Shown here piece after piece: positions 9,094 to 17,152 of a DNA stretch of 64,000 bases. The notes below the pieces were generated by a model. That model was not told the origin of the DNA. It ran no database searches and worked only from the letters and a program-made list of their open reading frames with translations. The DNA is from an uncultured Lachnospiraceae bacterium (lineage in GTDB: Bacteria; Bacillota; Clostridia; Lachnospirales; Lachnospiraceae), in contig CAJULG010000003.1 in assembly GCA_910587045.1 (NCBI GenBank), forward strand, positions 126,137 through 190,136. The letters are read 5' to 3'. Within the stretch, counting starts at the first letter, position 1; each line of letters begins with the position of its first letter. Made by a program: the position numbers and the translations under genes.

Positions 9094-9327
9094 CTACGCT
9101 TCCAGCCCCAGCCCCTTCAGATATTCGATCACATCCTCAACGGTATCCAGATTCGCCACATCATCAGCCGGGATCTCAACATTAAAGGCATCCTCTATTG
9201 CCATAACCAGTTCAAACAGATCCAGGGAATCTGCATCCAGGTCGTCCTTGAAAGAGGTACTTAATTCTATATTATTGGCCTCCGTGCCCAACTGCGTAGA
9301 AATAATATCTCTCATCTTCTCAAACAT
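9094..9327 (-). CDS. acpP: Acyl carrier protein
   Basis: A 76-aa acidic four-helix carrier. The DADSLDLFELV motif holds Ser34, where 4'-phosphopantetheine attaches. The protein shuttles acyl chains in fatty-acid synthesis. The ATG at 9327 is preceded by AAAGGAG at good spacing; the longer reading frame back to 9363 has no such signal and adds residues unlike the family. No other fab gene lies nearby, so this is an isolated acpP-like gene. It could serve the housekeeping pathway or a secondary carrier role; the plain DSL motif and length favour fatty-acid synthesis. Confidence 0.9.
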   Translation of the reverse strand: MFEKMRDIISTQLGTEANNIELSTSFKDDLDADSLDLFELVMAIEDAFNVEIPADDVANLDTVEDVIEYLKGLGLEA

Positions 9328-9415
9328 AACAATCCTATCTCCTTTTATTTTAATAACACACAAGTAATATACAACAGCGCTATATTGATGTCAACAGGAA
9401 CATTGGAAATCTCTG

Positions 9416-11074
9416 CTAAAAATTCAGCTTGTTAAATTCCTCCAATGGCATCGGCCTGGCAAAATAGAAACCCTGTGCCACATCACAATGGGATCCTCTT
9501 AGAAAATCCACATGCTCTGTCGTTTCTACACCTTCTGCAATGATCTGCAGTTGGAGTTCCTTTGCCATGGCAATCGTATGCCGGATCACGATCTTACCCT
9601 TCTCTGAGGTCAGGGTATCATCCAGAAATCCTTTGTCAATCTTTATCACATCTACCGGTATATTCCGCAGCATATTCAAAGAGGAGTAGCCGGAACCGAA
9701 ATCGTCTACCTCCAGCCGGAATCCCATTTCCTGCAGTCGCTTCAGGAGATAATAGAGCTTATCGGAATTATCAAAAAACATGGTCTCTGTGATCTCCAGA
9801 GATAGTGCTCCCGGCGAAAGATCATATTTACTTAATAGCTTTTCCAGTACCTGCTCTATATTGCGGTTCTTTATGTGAAAACGGGATACGTTAACCGATA
9901 CCGGAAATTCCCGCCTCCCTGTCTTTCTCCACCCCTGAATTGCTTTACAGGCTTCTTCCCACATATATTCATCCAGTTTCAAAATAAACCCGTTCTTTTC
10001 AAATAATGGAATAAAATCATTGGGCTGGATCATGCCTTTGGTTGGATGATTCCATCGGGTCAGCACTTCTGCCCCAACGATCTCTCTGCTTTCCAGATCG
10101 AATTTCGGCTGCAGGTACATAACAAACTGTCGTTCTTTCAAAGCCTGTTCCATTTCCAGTTCAATCTGGGTATTCTTTACCATTTCATTTCGATATTCCT
10201 CATCATAGAATGCACAGAACTGCATGGCGCTGTCCTTGATGCTTTTCTTGGCCAGAGCTGCACGATCGCACATAAGGTTCACAGCCAGGGAATTATTCTC
10301 TCCCGGCAGATAAACTCCATAGGAGGTCTTTATATCAAAATCAAACTTATTGGCTTCTATCTTCTTTTTTAATTTCTCAATAAATCTTATGATGTCACCC
10401 TTCGTTTCATACATAATACAGATACAAAAGACATCACTGTGCATCCGGCAGTATGTATTGGGTGAAGCTACCGTTTCCTTTAAAGCATCCGCCAGATGGA
10501 TCAATACCAGATCACCCACACGCATTCCAAACAGATCATTGATCACCTTGAACTTTTCAATATCCATGACGATCATGGCATGATGGTGCCCGTTATCCCA
10601 GATCAGCAGTCTTGTGACCTCTTCGTTAAAGCGCTCTGTATTAGGCGCTCCGGTCAGGGCATCGAAGTCCTGCCGATACCGCAGGGCGGCAGACGAGCGG
10701 ATCTCATCACTGACATCCTTCATGGTACCGATTACCTTGGCCACTTCTCCGGATTCCTGTAGTTCATATTGCAGAACGATCTTATACCAACTGGTCGTAC
10801 CGGACTTCGTTACGAATCGGCAGGTGACCGTCTGCTCCCCTTTTCGATTGGCAAACAGGGTACGGTATAACTCTACATCCTCTTCATAGACGATCCCGTC
10901 CGTGGCCGGATCTTCCATAAAATTCTCATTCTGGATCGTATCGACTCCAAAGCACTCCCGAAATAGAGGTGAACAATATTTCTGCCCTGTTATGTAATTG
11001 ATCTCAAAGACAATGGTCCTTAGCTGCTTCACTGCAGCCTCATACATCTCTTCCATAAATTCATGATTTTCCAT
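9416..11074 (-). CDS. PAS-GGDEF-EAL protein, probable c-di-GMP phosphodiesterase
   Basis: A 552-aa cytoplasmic signalling protein. A PAS-like sensor (about 15-125) is followed by a GGDEF domain (about 135-295) and an EAL domain (about 305-550). The GGDEF active-site loop is degenerate: the motif position reads MHSDVF, so synthesis is unlikely. The EAL domain looks active: ExLxRW is present as EVLTRW, with NVS, EITE, DDFGSGYSSL, IKIDK, AEGVE and QGFYFARP all in place. The predicted reaction is c-di-GMP to pGpG. No transmembrane segment is seen. AGGGTGA precedes the ATG. Confidence 0.9.
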   Translation of the reverse strand: MENHEFMEEMYEAAVKQLRTIVFEINYITGQKYCSPLFRECFGVDTIQNENFMEDPATDGIVYEEDVELYRTLFANRKGEQTVTCRFVTKSGTTSWYKIVLQYELQESGEVAKVIGTMKDVSDEIRSSAALRYRQDFDALTGAPNTERFNEEVTRLLIWDNGHHHAMIVMDIEKFKVINDLFGMRVGDLVLIHLADALKETVASPNTYCRMHSDVFCICIMYETKGDIIRFIEKLKKKIEANKFDFDIKTSYGVYLPGENNSLAVNLMCDRAALAKKSIKDSAMQFCAFYDEEYRNEMVKNTQIELEMEQALKERQFVMYLQPKFDLESREIVGAEVLTRWNHPTKGMIQPNDFIPLFEKNGFILKLDEYMWEEACKAIQGWRKTGRREFPVSVNVSRFHIKNRNIEQVLEKLLSKYDLSPGALSLEITETMFFDNSDKLYYLLKRLQEMGFRLEVDDFGSGYSSLNMLRNIPVDVIKIDKGFLDDTLTSEKGKIVIRHTIAMAKELQLQIIAEGVETTEHVDFLRGSHCDVAQGFYFARPMPLEEFNKLNF

Positions 11075-11140
11075 CGCATTTCACCCTATCCTTCTCTTGT
11101 CCATAGTAACAAGATTATGCCGGGTTTGTCAATTAATTCC

Positions 11141-11175
11141 TTTGCTTGACAAGCAAATATCCTTTCCCTTATGAT
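11141..11175 (+). promoter_or_regulatory. Promoter with overlapping palindromic operator of the PerR/Fur-like gene
   Basis: TTGACA (11146-11151) and TATGAT (11170-11175) at 18-bp spacing. The -35 lies inside the perfect palindrome TTTGCTTGACAAGCAAA (11141-11157; 7-bp arms around GAC). Binding there would block RNA polymerase, so self-repression by the downstream Fur-family protein is likely, though the sequence is not the usual AT-rich PerR box. Confidence 0.65.
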
Positions 11176-11218
11176 AGAGGTAAGCATAAAGAAAACGATA
11201 TTGTTCACAGGAGGCATT

Positions 11219-11611
11219 ATGCAGTCTAAAATGAAGCACAGCCGGCAACGGGACGCGATTCTTGCCTATCTGAATACCAGAAGGGATCATCCAACGGCGG
11301 ATATGGTATATACCGCTCTTAAAGAGACCATGCCGAATATCAGTCTCGGCACAGTTTACCGGAATCTTTCCCAGCTTGCAGATCATGGCATGATCCTGCG
11401 TATTTCCTGCGACGGAAGAATGGATCATTTTGATGCAGTCACTGCCCCCCACCCCCACTTTTTCTGTCATCATTGTGGATGCGTATCTGATCTGATCACA
11501 GCAAAACCGATCCTGCTCCCTCTGCCGGATAGGACTGAATTCCAGGGAGAGATTGAGGGATGCCATATGATCTATTACGGAACCTGTGAAGCGTGTATTT
11601 CAATTAAGTAG
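11219..11611 (+). CDS. Fur-family metalloregulator, PerR-like
   Basis: A 130-aa dimeric metal-dependent repressor. The N-terminal winged helix (TADMVYTALKETMPNISLG, TVYRNLSQLADHG) is followed by the metal and dimer domain. The regulatory-site pattern DHFDAVTAPHPHFFC and the Cys pairs CHHC and CEAC for structural zinc are visible. The Asp in CGCVSDL, where Fur usually has Glu, points to PerR-type peroxide sensing, but Zur or Fur roles cannot be excluded. The ATG at 11219 follows AGGAGG; the frame extends upstream to 11171 without support. No peroxide-defence gene is adjacent. Confidence 0.85.
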   Translation: MQSKMKHSRQRDAILAYLNTRRDHPTADMVYTALKETMPNISLGTVYRNLSQLADHGMILRISCDGRMDHFDAVTAPHPHFFCHHCGCVSDLITAKPILLPLPDRTEFQGEIEGCHMIYYGTCEACISIK

Positions 11612-11688
11612 GGAAGATTTTCTGCCTGCCGTACGGCCCGCATGCTGCGTTAGCAGCAAATTCTTATATGCAGGCCTGCGCATATAAA

Positions 11689-11716
11689 ACAGCCGGGCCT
11701 TGAATGGTCCGGCTGT
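11689..11716 (-). terminator. Intrinsic terminator of the spoIID-ldt-spoIIQ cluster
   Basis: ACAGCCGGGCC pairs with GGTCCGGCTGT over 11 bp with one wobble and a TTGAAT loop, followed on the minus strand by GTTTTATAT. A second palindrome (TTATATGC / GCATATAA, 11664-11687) lies next to it on the side of the convergent Fur-family gene. Confidence 0.7.
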
Positions 11717-11750
11717 ACATGTGATTCTGTATTCTGATGTTCCTACATGA

Positions 11751-12596
11751 CTACTCTACCTGTAAAACTTCCATTGGATTTATCGGCTTCTCATCCTTTG
11801 TCATTGCAAAGTACAGATGCGGGCCTTCTTTTTCGTAGTAGGCAGTTGGCTCTGCTACACTTCCTAAGATCGTATCCTTCCACACTTCATCACCTAATGT
11901 AACTTTTACATCCTGCAGTTGTCCATAGACTGCCTTGTATCCGCTTCCCAGATCTACCGTTACGGTCGTTCCGTATTCCCGTGATTCATCAATTCCTGTT
12001 ACCTGTCCATGCCAGATTGACGCTACATCGGTTCCTGTCGGAGCCTGTAACAGCATACCCGGATTACAGCGATAGGTTCCCAGGGTCTTGAAATATACTG
12101 TGGTATCCATACTGAATGGCAGAATCGTATTACCAAGCACCGGCATGGAAACCTCTTCCATACCTTCAAAACTCAGGCCGGTAATCGGTTCAAACGCAAC
12201 TGTCTGATCTGACATTGCCTCTTCTACAGGCGGAGCCTCTGTATCCTGCGGTTCTGTATCCTGTGATTCTGTATTCTGTGCAACCTCTTCCTCTGTAGGC
12301 TTCTCTTCCTCAGTGGCAGGCTCGTCCTCTTTTGCAACATCTTCCGTATTCCACATATCCATTGGTACATCCATGTCACCATCCAGAATGGTTTCCTGAA
12401 CCTCTTCCGTTACTTCAGCATCAGCCATTTCATTCTCTATGGGTTCATTCAGGTTAATTTCCTGTCCCTGCTGCTGCTGTTTCTTATTGGTATTCACGTT
12501 GTAGACAGCTAATGCGGCAACCAATGCAACCACACCAACGCCGAAGGATAAGTAGAAACCATTTGCTTTTAAAAATTCTGCTACGGATTTCTTCAT
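11751..12596 (-). CDS. spoIIQ: SpoIIQ-like M23/LytM-fold sporulation protein
   Basis: A 281-aa protein with one N-terminal transmembrane helix (about residues 14-32), a long acidic Glu/Thr-rich linker and a C-terminal LytM fold. In Bacillus and Clostridioides, SpoIIQ in the forespore membrane pairs with SpoIIIAH to build the engulfment channel. The first zinc motif HxGxD of active M23 enzymes is absent (the position reads APTGTDV) and the last motif is PHLYF rather than HxH, so this copy is probably structural. The placement two genes after spoIID supports the name. I chose the ATG at 12596 because AGAGGTG sits about six bases upstream. Confidence 0.8.
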   Translation of the reverse strand: MKKSVAEFLKANGFYLSFGVGVVALVAALAVYNVNTNKKQQQQGQEINLNEPIENEMADAEVTEEVQETILDGDMDVPMDMWNTEDVAKEDEPATEEEKPTEEEVAQNTESQDTEPQDTEAPPVEEAMSDQTVAFEPITGLSFEGMEEVSMPVLGNTILPFSMDTTVYFKTLGTYRCNPGMLLQAPTGTDVASIWHGQVTGIDESREYGTTVTVDLGSGYKAVYGQLQDVKVTLGDEVWKDTILGSVAEPTAYYEKEGPHLYFAMTKDEKPINPMEVLQVE

Positions 12597-12637
12597 TTTC
12601 ATCACCTCTGCTACTATTGTTGCCTGAGGTGATGAAA

Positions 12638-14158
12638 TTATTCACCATTTTTATAAGAAATTATAAAATCACTTAAAAACCGGCTGTTTACATTTCCATA
12701 CCGGTCTTTCGCCGTTACCAGAACCGTATAACGGTCAGAGGCTTCCTGAACCCAGGATACCCGAACCTCATCGACTCCGCTGCCGGCATCCTCCACCGGG
12801 ATTGCTTCCAGCAGTTGTTCCCTCAGATCTGCATCAGAGGTCACCTGATATTCTTTCTTTTCCGGCTCCTCTATGACTGGAGCCTCAAGATCAATATATA
12901 CAGTTAATGTATACGTCTCTGAGCGGTTTCCGGACGGATCAACTGCATAAACGGTAATCGAACTCTCACCTGCATTTTGCTCCTTCAGGCTGTCGGTATT
13001 CAGAATAAGGCAGTCTGACTCTAAGACTTCTCCCGCATCAAAAACGGTTATATGCTTTACGATCACTGCTTTACAATTAAACTCTGATGCTTCTGCACGA
13101 TTGAGGGTTATAGGTTCCTCATCAATATCAAGTTCCGGTGCGATCGTATCCTCCACCCGGATCGTACTCCGGAACGAGGCAGTATTTCCTTCTGCATCCT
13201 TTACCCGATATGTGACAGGATATTCTCCTGTCGTCATGACATCAACCTGTCCTTCTACTGTGATCCGGTCTGTGATATCATTCCCCGCTCCGTCCAGGGC
13301 CAATACTCCACAGGTCTGCTGCCATGCATGTCCCCGTTCGATCACCCGCTCACCGCCGCACAGGATCCTTGGTCTTTCCTGATTCCACGGATTCTCCACA
13401 TCCGGATCCGTCGGATCCCAGCCGGATCGCTTATCCTCCGGGTCCAGAATCTCTGCCACCGGTACTCCCAGGGGGCCTGCATATTCACTGTCATAGATTG
13501 TAACAATGGTTCCTACCGGACAGTTATCAAATATCCACTTGGCATCCAGGACGGACATCCGGACACAGCCAAGGGAGGCCGGGTTTCCCAGCTTGTTATA
13601 TTCCTCTGTTTCCAGATCATCCTTATTCCTCGTATAATACGGAACGGAATGAAACATGATCGGTCCTGAAATACGGTATGCATATTGTCCGTATACTCCG
13701 CCTGCAAGGGGACACCAACTGTACCGGTCTGAAGTCTGAAAGGTTCCGGCCGGAGTCCAGTCATTCCTTCCGACGGAACAGAGCATCGCCCTTACGGGCT
13801 TTGTATATCGCCCTTCTTCATCCAGAGCGTATACGGTCACTACATTCCGTTGCCGGTTCACTTTTATATAATAAGGGCAGCCATTATCCTCGGGAGCATT
13901 GGAATAATCCTCCAGATCGATCAATTCGATATCCGGATTTACTTCCGAGTCACGAACCGGATTCTTCGCCGGTTGATTCGTCCGTTCTGAAACCATGTCA
14001 ACTGTCTGTGGCTGCGTTACCCCGTTTTGTTCTATATTATTCTTTGATTCGTCCGCTCCGTCCTGCATGGAATCTACAACCAGGAGGCCTCCTGCCCCGC
14101 AGATGGTCATGACCAGCAGAATCATCAGGGTCAGACCTATCTTCTTCCGCATTTTCAT
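12638..14158 (-). CDS. L,D-transpeptidase (YkuD) with C-terminal Ig-like domains
   Basis: A 506-aa enzyme with an N-terminal signal anchor (about 8-28), a YkuD catalytic domain (about 94-222) and two or three Ig-like/DUF5011-type modules (about 250-500). The catalytic residues are His170 (MFHSVPYY) and Cys198 in the SLGCVR motif with Arg200. Such enzymes form 3-3 peptidoglycan cross-links or attach proteins to the wall. It sits between spoIID and the spoIIQ-like gene on the same strand, 41 bp before the latter, suggesting a role in the forespore wall or cortex. AAGGATG lies about eight bases before the ATG. Confidence 0.88.
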   Translation of the reverse strand: MKMRKKIGLTLMILLVMTICGAGGLLVVDSMQDGADESKNNIEQNGVTQPQTVDMVSERTNQPAKNPVRDSEVNPDIELIDLEDYSNAPEDNGCPYYIKVNRQRNVVTVYALDEEGRYTKPVRAMLCSVGRNDWTPAGTFQTSDRYSWCPLAGGVYGQYAYRISGPIMFHSVPYYTRNKDDLETEEYNKLGNPASLGCVRMSVLDAKWIFDNCPVGTIVTIYDSEYAGPLGVPVAEILDPEDKRSGWDPTDPDVENPWNQERPRILCGGERVIERGHAWQQTCGVLALDGAGNDITDRITVEGQVDVMTTGEYPVTYRVKDAEGNTASFRSTIRVEDTIAPELDIDEEPITLNRAEASEFNCKAVIVKHITVFDAGEVLESDCLILNTDSLKEQNAGESSITVYAVDPSGNRSETYTLTVYIDLEAPVIEEPEKKEYQVTSDADLREQLLEAIPVEDAGSGVDEVRVSWVQEASDRYTVLVTAKDRYGNVNSRFLSDFIISYKNGE

Positions 14159-14415
14159 CTTTTATTCATCCTTTATTTTACCTATGTGATTATTCCGTAA
14201 TTCGTTGATTCCGCTTCCGGCCAAATATTGTTAAAATCCTTCATTTTAAAAATAAGGATTTTGCAGTCAACTTTTATGATACACCATTTTCCCCCTTATA
14301 GTAAAGTATGTATTTCCTTATTTTTTATTAATTTTAACTGCCCGGCCGCAAACAGATAATCGGATGACCTCCCACAGCCTGCCGTCCGGCAGGCTGCAGT
14401 CTAATTCAGATAAAT
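14159..14415 (-). promoter_or_regulatory. Spacer with inverted repeat between spoIID and the L,D-transpeptidase gene
   Basis: No gene is seen. AAAATCCTT (14233-14241) and AAGGATTTT (14254-14262) form a 9-bp inverted repeat in an AT-rich stretch. CAGCCTGCC/GGCAGGCTG at about 14377-14398 forms a GC-rich hairpin just after spoIID, without a clear T run. The spacer is long enough for a separate promoter for the downstream pair; a sporulation-sigma promoter is expected but I could not assign one. Confidence 0.4.
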
Positions 14416-15309
14416 TTACACTGTGCTGTTACAAATCTGTACGCCCGGGTAATAGTATTGAAGTATTGCCTCACTGTTCTTTCCCTCTGCTGCCAGAACA
14501 CCGGCTCCATACAGGCTCAGTCCCAGACCATGTCCCTTTCCCAGGCAGACGATCCGGTATTCTTCTCCCATATCCTCAATGTAAAAATTCAGGGAGGAAA
14601 GCTGGAAGCGTTCCTGCGCTGTCTCACCGGTTAATTCTTCTCCGTTGCAGATCAGCTTTCTTACATATCCATGCTCGGTACTTTCTGTTATGGCAAGCTC
14701 CGAAACCGTCTCCTTGGATACAGTCTGAATATTCATGTAATCCTTTGCTTCTACATCATGACTGCTGACAACGGAAGACAGGTACGGGACCGCCTCGCCA
14801 AATAATTCTTCTGCGCTGACGGTAGTCCCGACACTGACCTTATGATATAATGCATCAATATATTCCCCGTCATACTGAAGACTGACTCCTGCCGTCTCCA
14901 GGACTGCCTGTTCCACTTTCTTCCTGTATGCCTCGTAGTTCCGTTCTCCCCAAAGACTGCTTATTTCTTCCTCCTTCAGATATTCCATACCCAGATCGTT
15001 TTCATCTATATTGCCTGCACCCTCCATTTTTTTATATATATTCGTTCGCTCTATGACTGCGAGCGCCTTCCATACTTCAAGATCCTCAGAACCGTCCATA
15101 ACTGCCGGCAGTACGCCTGCCAGATAAGCTTCCACATCCATGACTACATATTGACCGTCCAGCTCCAAAGATACGGTCTTCCCGGTATCTAATTCTTCTA
15201 CATTCGTTATGGCTTCCCCCACTACACCGGTTATGGCGATCGTACCCAGATAAGGAATCATCACTGCCAGGATTACCATAGCAAATCCCATTGTTAGTTT
15301 CTCTCTCAT
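14416..15309 (-). CDS. spoIID: Stage II sporulation protein D, lytic transglycosylase
   Basis: A 297-aa membrane-anchored SpoIID/LytB-family enzyme. In engulfment SpoIID cleaves glycan strands after SpoIIP removes stem peptides. A signal anchor (about 8-30) is followed by the SpoIID domain; Glu78 in EVWKALAVIERTN aligns with the catalytic Glu of the P-x-E-x-LKAQAV block. GKGHGLGLSLYGA matches the C-terminal GWGHGVGMSQYGA signature. GAGGAGG precedes the ATG. It is the first gene of a cluster with the L,D-transpeptidase and SpoIIQ-like genes. Confidence 0.9.
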   Translation of the reverse strand: MREKLTMGFAMVILAVMIPYLGTIAITGVVGEAITNVEELDTGKTVSLELDGQYVVMDVEAYLAGVLPAVMDGSEDLEVWKALAVIERTNIYKKMEGAGNIDENDLGMEYLKEEEISSLWGERNYEAYRKKVEQAVLETAGVSLQYDGEYIDALYHKVSVGTTVSAEELFGEAVPYLSSVVSSHDVEAKDYMNIQTVSKETVSELAITESTEHGYVRKLICNGEELTGETAQERFQLSSLNFYIEDMGEEYRIVCLGKGHGLGLSLYGAGVLAAEGKNSEAILQYYYPGVQICNSTV

Positions 15310-15423
15310 GCCAATTCCTCCTCGTATATCATCTTATTCGGCTTTCGGCATGACTATTCCTGAATTAGCATCCGGCTTCTCGAGCAAATACACATCCTAT
15401 ATCTTTCAGATACGCTCTCTGTA

Positions 15424-16335
15424 TTAATTCCCGCCCTTCTGTGCATATTCCAGAAGACGCAGATAGTGATTGGCTTCACGGAGCACATGATCTGCCAGGA
15501 GTGGAAGAATGATGGAACGGATCTCACAACCTGTGATCCCCTCTGTACCTGCTGTCTTAAACTGCTGATATTGCTTCGTTATTTCTAATGATTTTTCAGT
15601 CAGGGCATTCATCCTCCTTCTGTCCTGTTCTCCTGCCTGCTCTAAAAGATGACAATAGTCTTCAGCAAATTCATTGGCGGTTTGTATAAGTTCACATTCT
15701 GTCGGATTCAACAGTCCCCGGATGAACTGGGCATGTTCCATCATGATCTGATTCCAGAACAGTTCCGGACTTCTTATATCCTGTACCGATATCCTGCCTC
15801 TGTTCTCAAGTTCTAAAATGGTCTGACGATACAGCTTTGCCTCCCGCAGAATATGCTCGATCAGCAGTGGATAGTTTGTCGTATAAAGGCGACACCCTGT
15901 GACTTCCCTCAGAATCTCTTCCTTAAAAGAAATCAATCCATTTAGACTTCTGAGCATTTGCTGGTTTAACATTCTTACCTGATAAACCGTTTCTCTGTTT
16001 ATCATCCCACAGCCTCCAGCACGAAGCCGCTCTTCTGCCTGTGTGATCTCCTCGTCAATCGGAATTCCCGTCAGCTTTTCTGTCTGACATTCTGCCTTTT
16101 GTGTGAATTTCGTTACGACCTCTCCTGCGTTTAATACAGCTTCGCTCACAATACCATCTGCAAGCTTCACAGTTCTTCTGAGTCCGTCTTCAAATTCTTC
16201 CCGGAACTGATCTGCACACCGTATAAATTCCGTTTCCTTTGCCGGAAACCCGGCCATCAGGAATAAGGAGTGTTCCTTCATGATCCTTCCAAAAAACAAA
16301 TGTGTTTCTAATGATAACCTGACATATTCTTTCAT
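15424..16335 (-). CDS. DUF2935 putative metal-binding four-helix-bundle protein
   Basis: A 303-aa all-helical protein made of two similar halves (about 1-150 and 155-300). Each has the pattern of an E-x-H-type first helix (LSLETHLFFGRIMKEH; LFWNQIMMEHAQFIRG) and a closing helix rich in His and Glu (HILREAKLYRQ; HVLREANHYLR). This fits the DUF2935 family, whose fold resembles ferritin or hemerythrin bundles with a metal site. Function is unknown. No signal peptide is present. It lies upstream of spoIID on the same strand, 114 bp away, and could be transcribed with it. Confidence 0.8.
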   Translation of the reverse strand: MKEYVRLSLETHLFFGRIMKEHSLFLMAGFPAKETEFIRCADQFREEFEDGLRRTVKLADGIVSEAVLNAGEVVTKFTQKAECQTEKLTGIPIDEEITQAEERLRAGGCGMINRETVYQVRMLNQQMLRSLNGLISFKEEILREVTGCRLYTTNYPLLIEHILREAKLYRQTILELENRGRISVQDIRSPELFWNQIMMEHAQFIRGLLNPTECELIQTANEFAEDYCHLLEQAGEQDRRRMNALTEKSLEITKQYQQFKTAGTEGITGCEIRSIILPLLADHVLREANHYLRLLEYAQKGGN

Positions 16336-16588
16336 ATTCCAGCATATCCTTTTAAGTTATGTTTCTTTATACTATATGCAGATATTGCCAAAAAGGTGGA
16401 AAGCATTGTACTTTAATAAAAACCGGAGCCTTTAGCCGGACAGGAGATAAGAAACGATCGCTGAACATTTCATTACATTCTGATAACATTTCAATTCAAA
16501 CGACTTGAAACCATATTTACAAATCGGTAGACTAATGAAAAAACAGGTATACCATCCAGAGTCTATAGCAAGGAAAGGAGATGCGAGC

Positions 16589-17056
16589 ATGAATACACAG
16601 ATCATGGAAGGGATGATCGGGGCAAATACAAGTATCAGGCTGTCAGATATCCCCATGCGTGTGTACCGGCAGGCAAGTGCCGAGGGTGACACGGAAAAAA
16701 TGAAGCAGGCATTGAGCTACACCGGCGATTGTCTGGATAATGCTTCCAGATATCAGGAAAAGCTGGAGCAGGGCATGAAGGCAGAGGCGAAAGCAGAGCG
16801 TGAGAAAGCGAAGCTGGAGCAGGAAGCCGCCATTGAAAAGCGCAGAGAGGAACGCCGAAAAACAGAAGACGGGGCAGAGGCAGATCCGCTTCCGGAAACA
16901 GATACAGTCGAGATCAGTGAAGCAGCAAAAGCAGCCCTTGAGAATAATCCGGCGGAGACAGGGGCAAAAATCAATGGAAAACCTCTCATCTATACGGAAG
17001 CAGGAAAAACTGCTGCTCCGGTCAAGGATGAATCCGTTGCTTCATTTTCTGCGTAG
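16589..17056 (+). CDS. Small charged coiled-coil protein of unknown function
   Basis: A 155-aa protein; I do not recognise a named family. The central part (about 50-95) is a long, highly charged helix rich in Ala, Glu, Lys and Arg, probably a coiled coil. A DTVEISEAAKAAL segment follows; similar VEIS-x-x-AK stretches occur in FlgM-like and other small Firmicute proteins, but nothing else supports anti-sigma activity. AAAGGAG precedes the ATG at 16589; the frame extends upstream to 16505 without a ribosome binding site. Confidence 0.65.
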   Translation: MNTQIMEGMIGANTSIRLSDIPMRVYRQASAEGDTEKMKQALSYTGDCLDNASRYQEKLEQGMKAEAKAEREKAKLEQEAAIEKRREERRKTEDGAEADPLPETDTVEISEAAKAALENNPAETGAKINGKPLIYTEAGKTAAPVKDESVASFSA

Positions 17057-17101
17057 CCATATTATTAAAAGAGTGTTCTGTATCATGCAGGCACACATAC
17101 A

Positions 17102-17135
17102 AACAGGTCGGAACCCGTGTGGGTTCCGACCTGTT
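17102..17135. terminator. Bidirectional terminator, 15-bp perfect stem
   Basis: AACAGGTCGGAACCC (17102-17116) and GGGTTCCGACCTGTT (17121-17135) with a GTGT loop, lying between the convergent coiled-coil gene and glgP. Confidence 0.85.
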
Positions 17136-17152
17136 ATTCGTTTCCGGATCTG

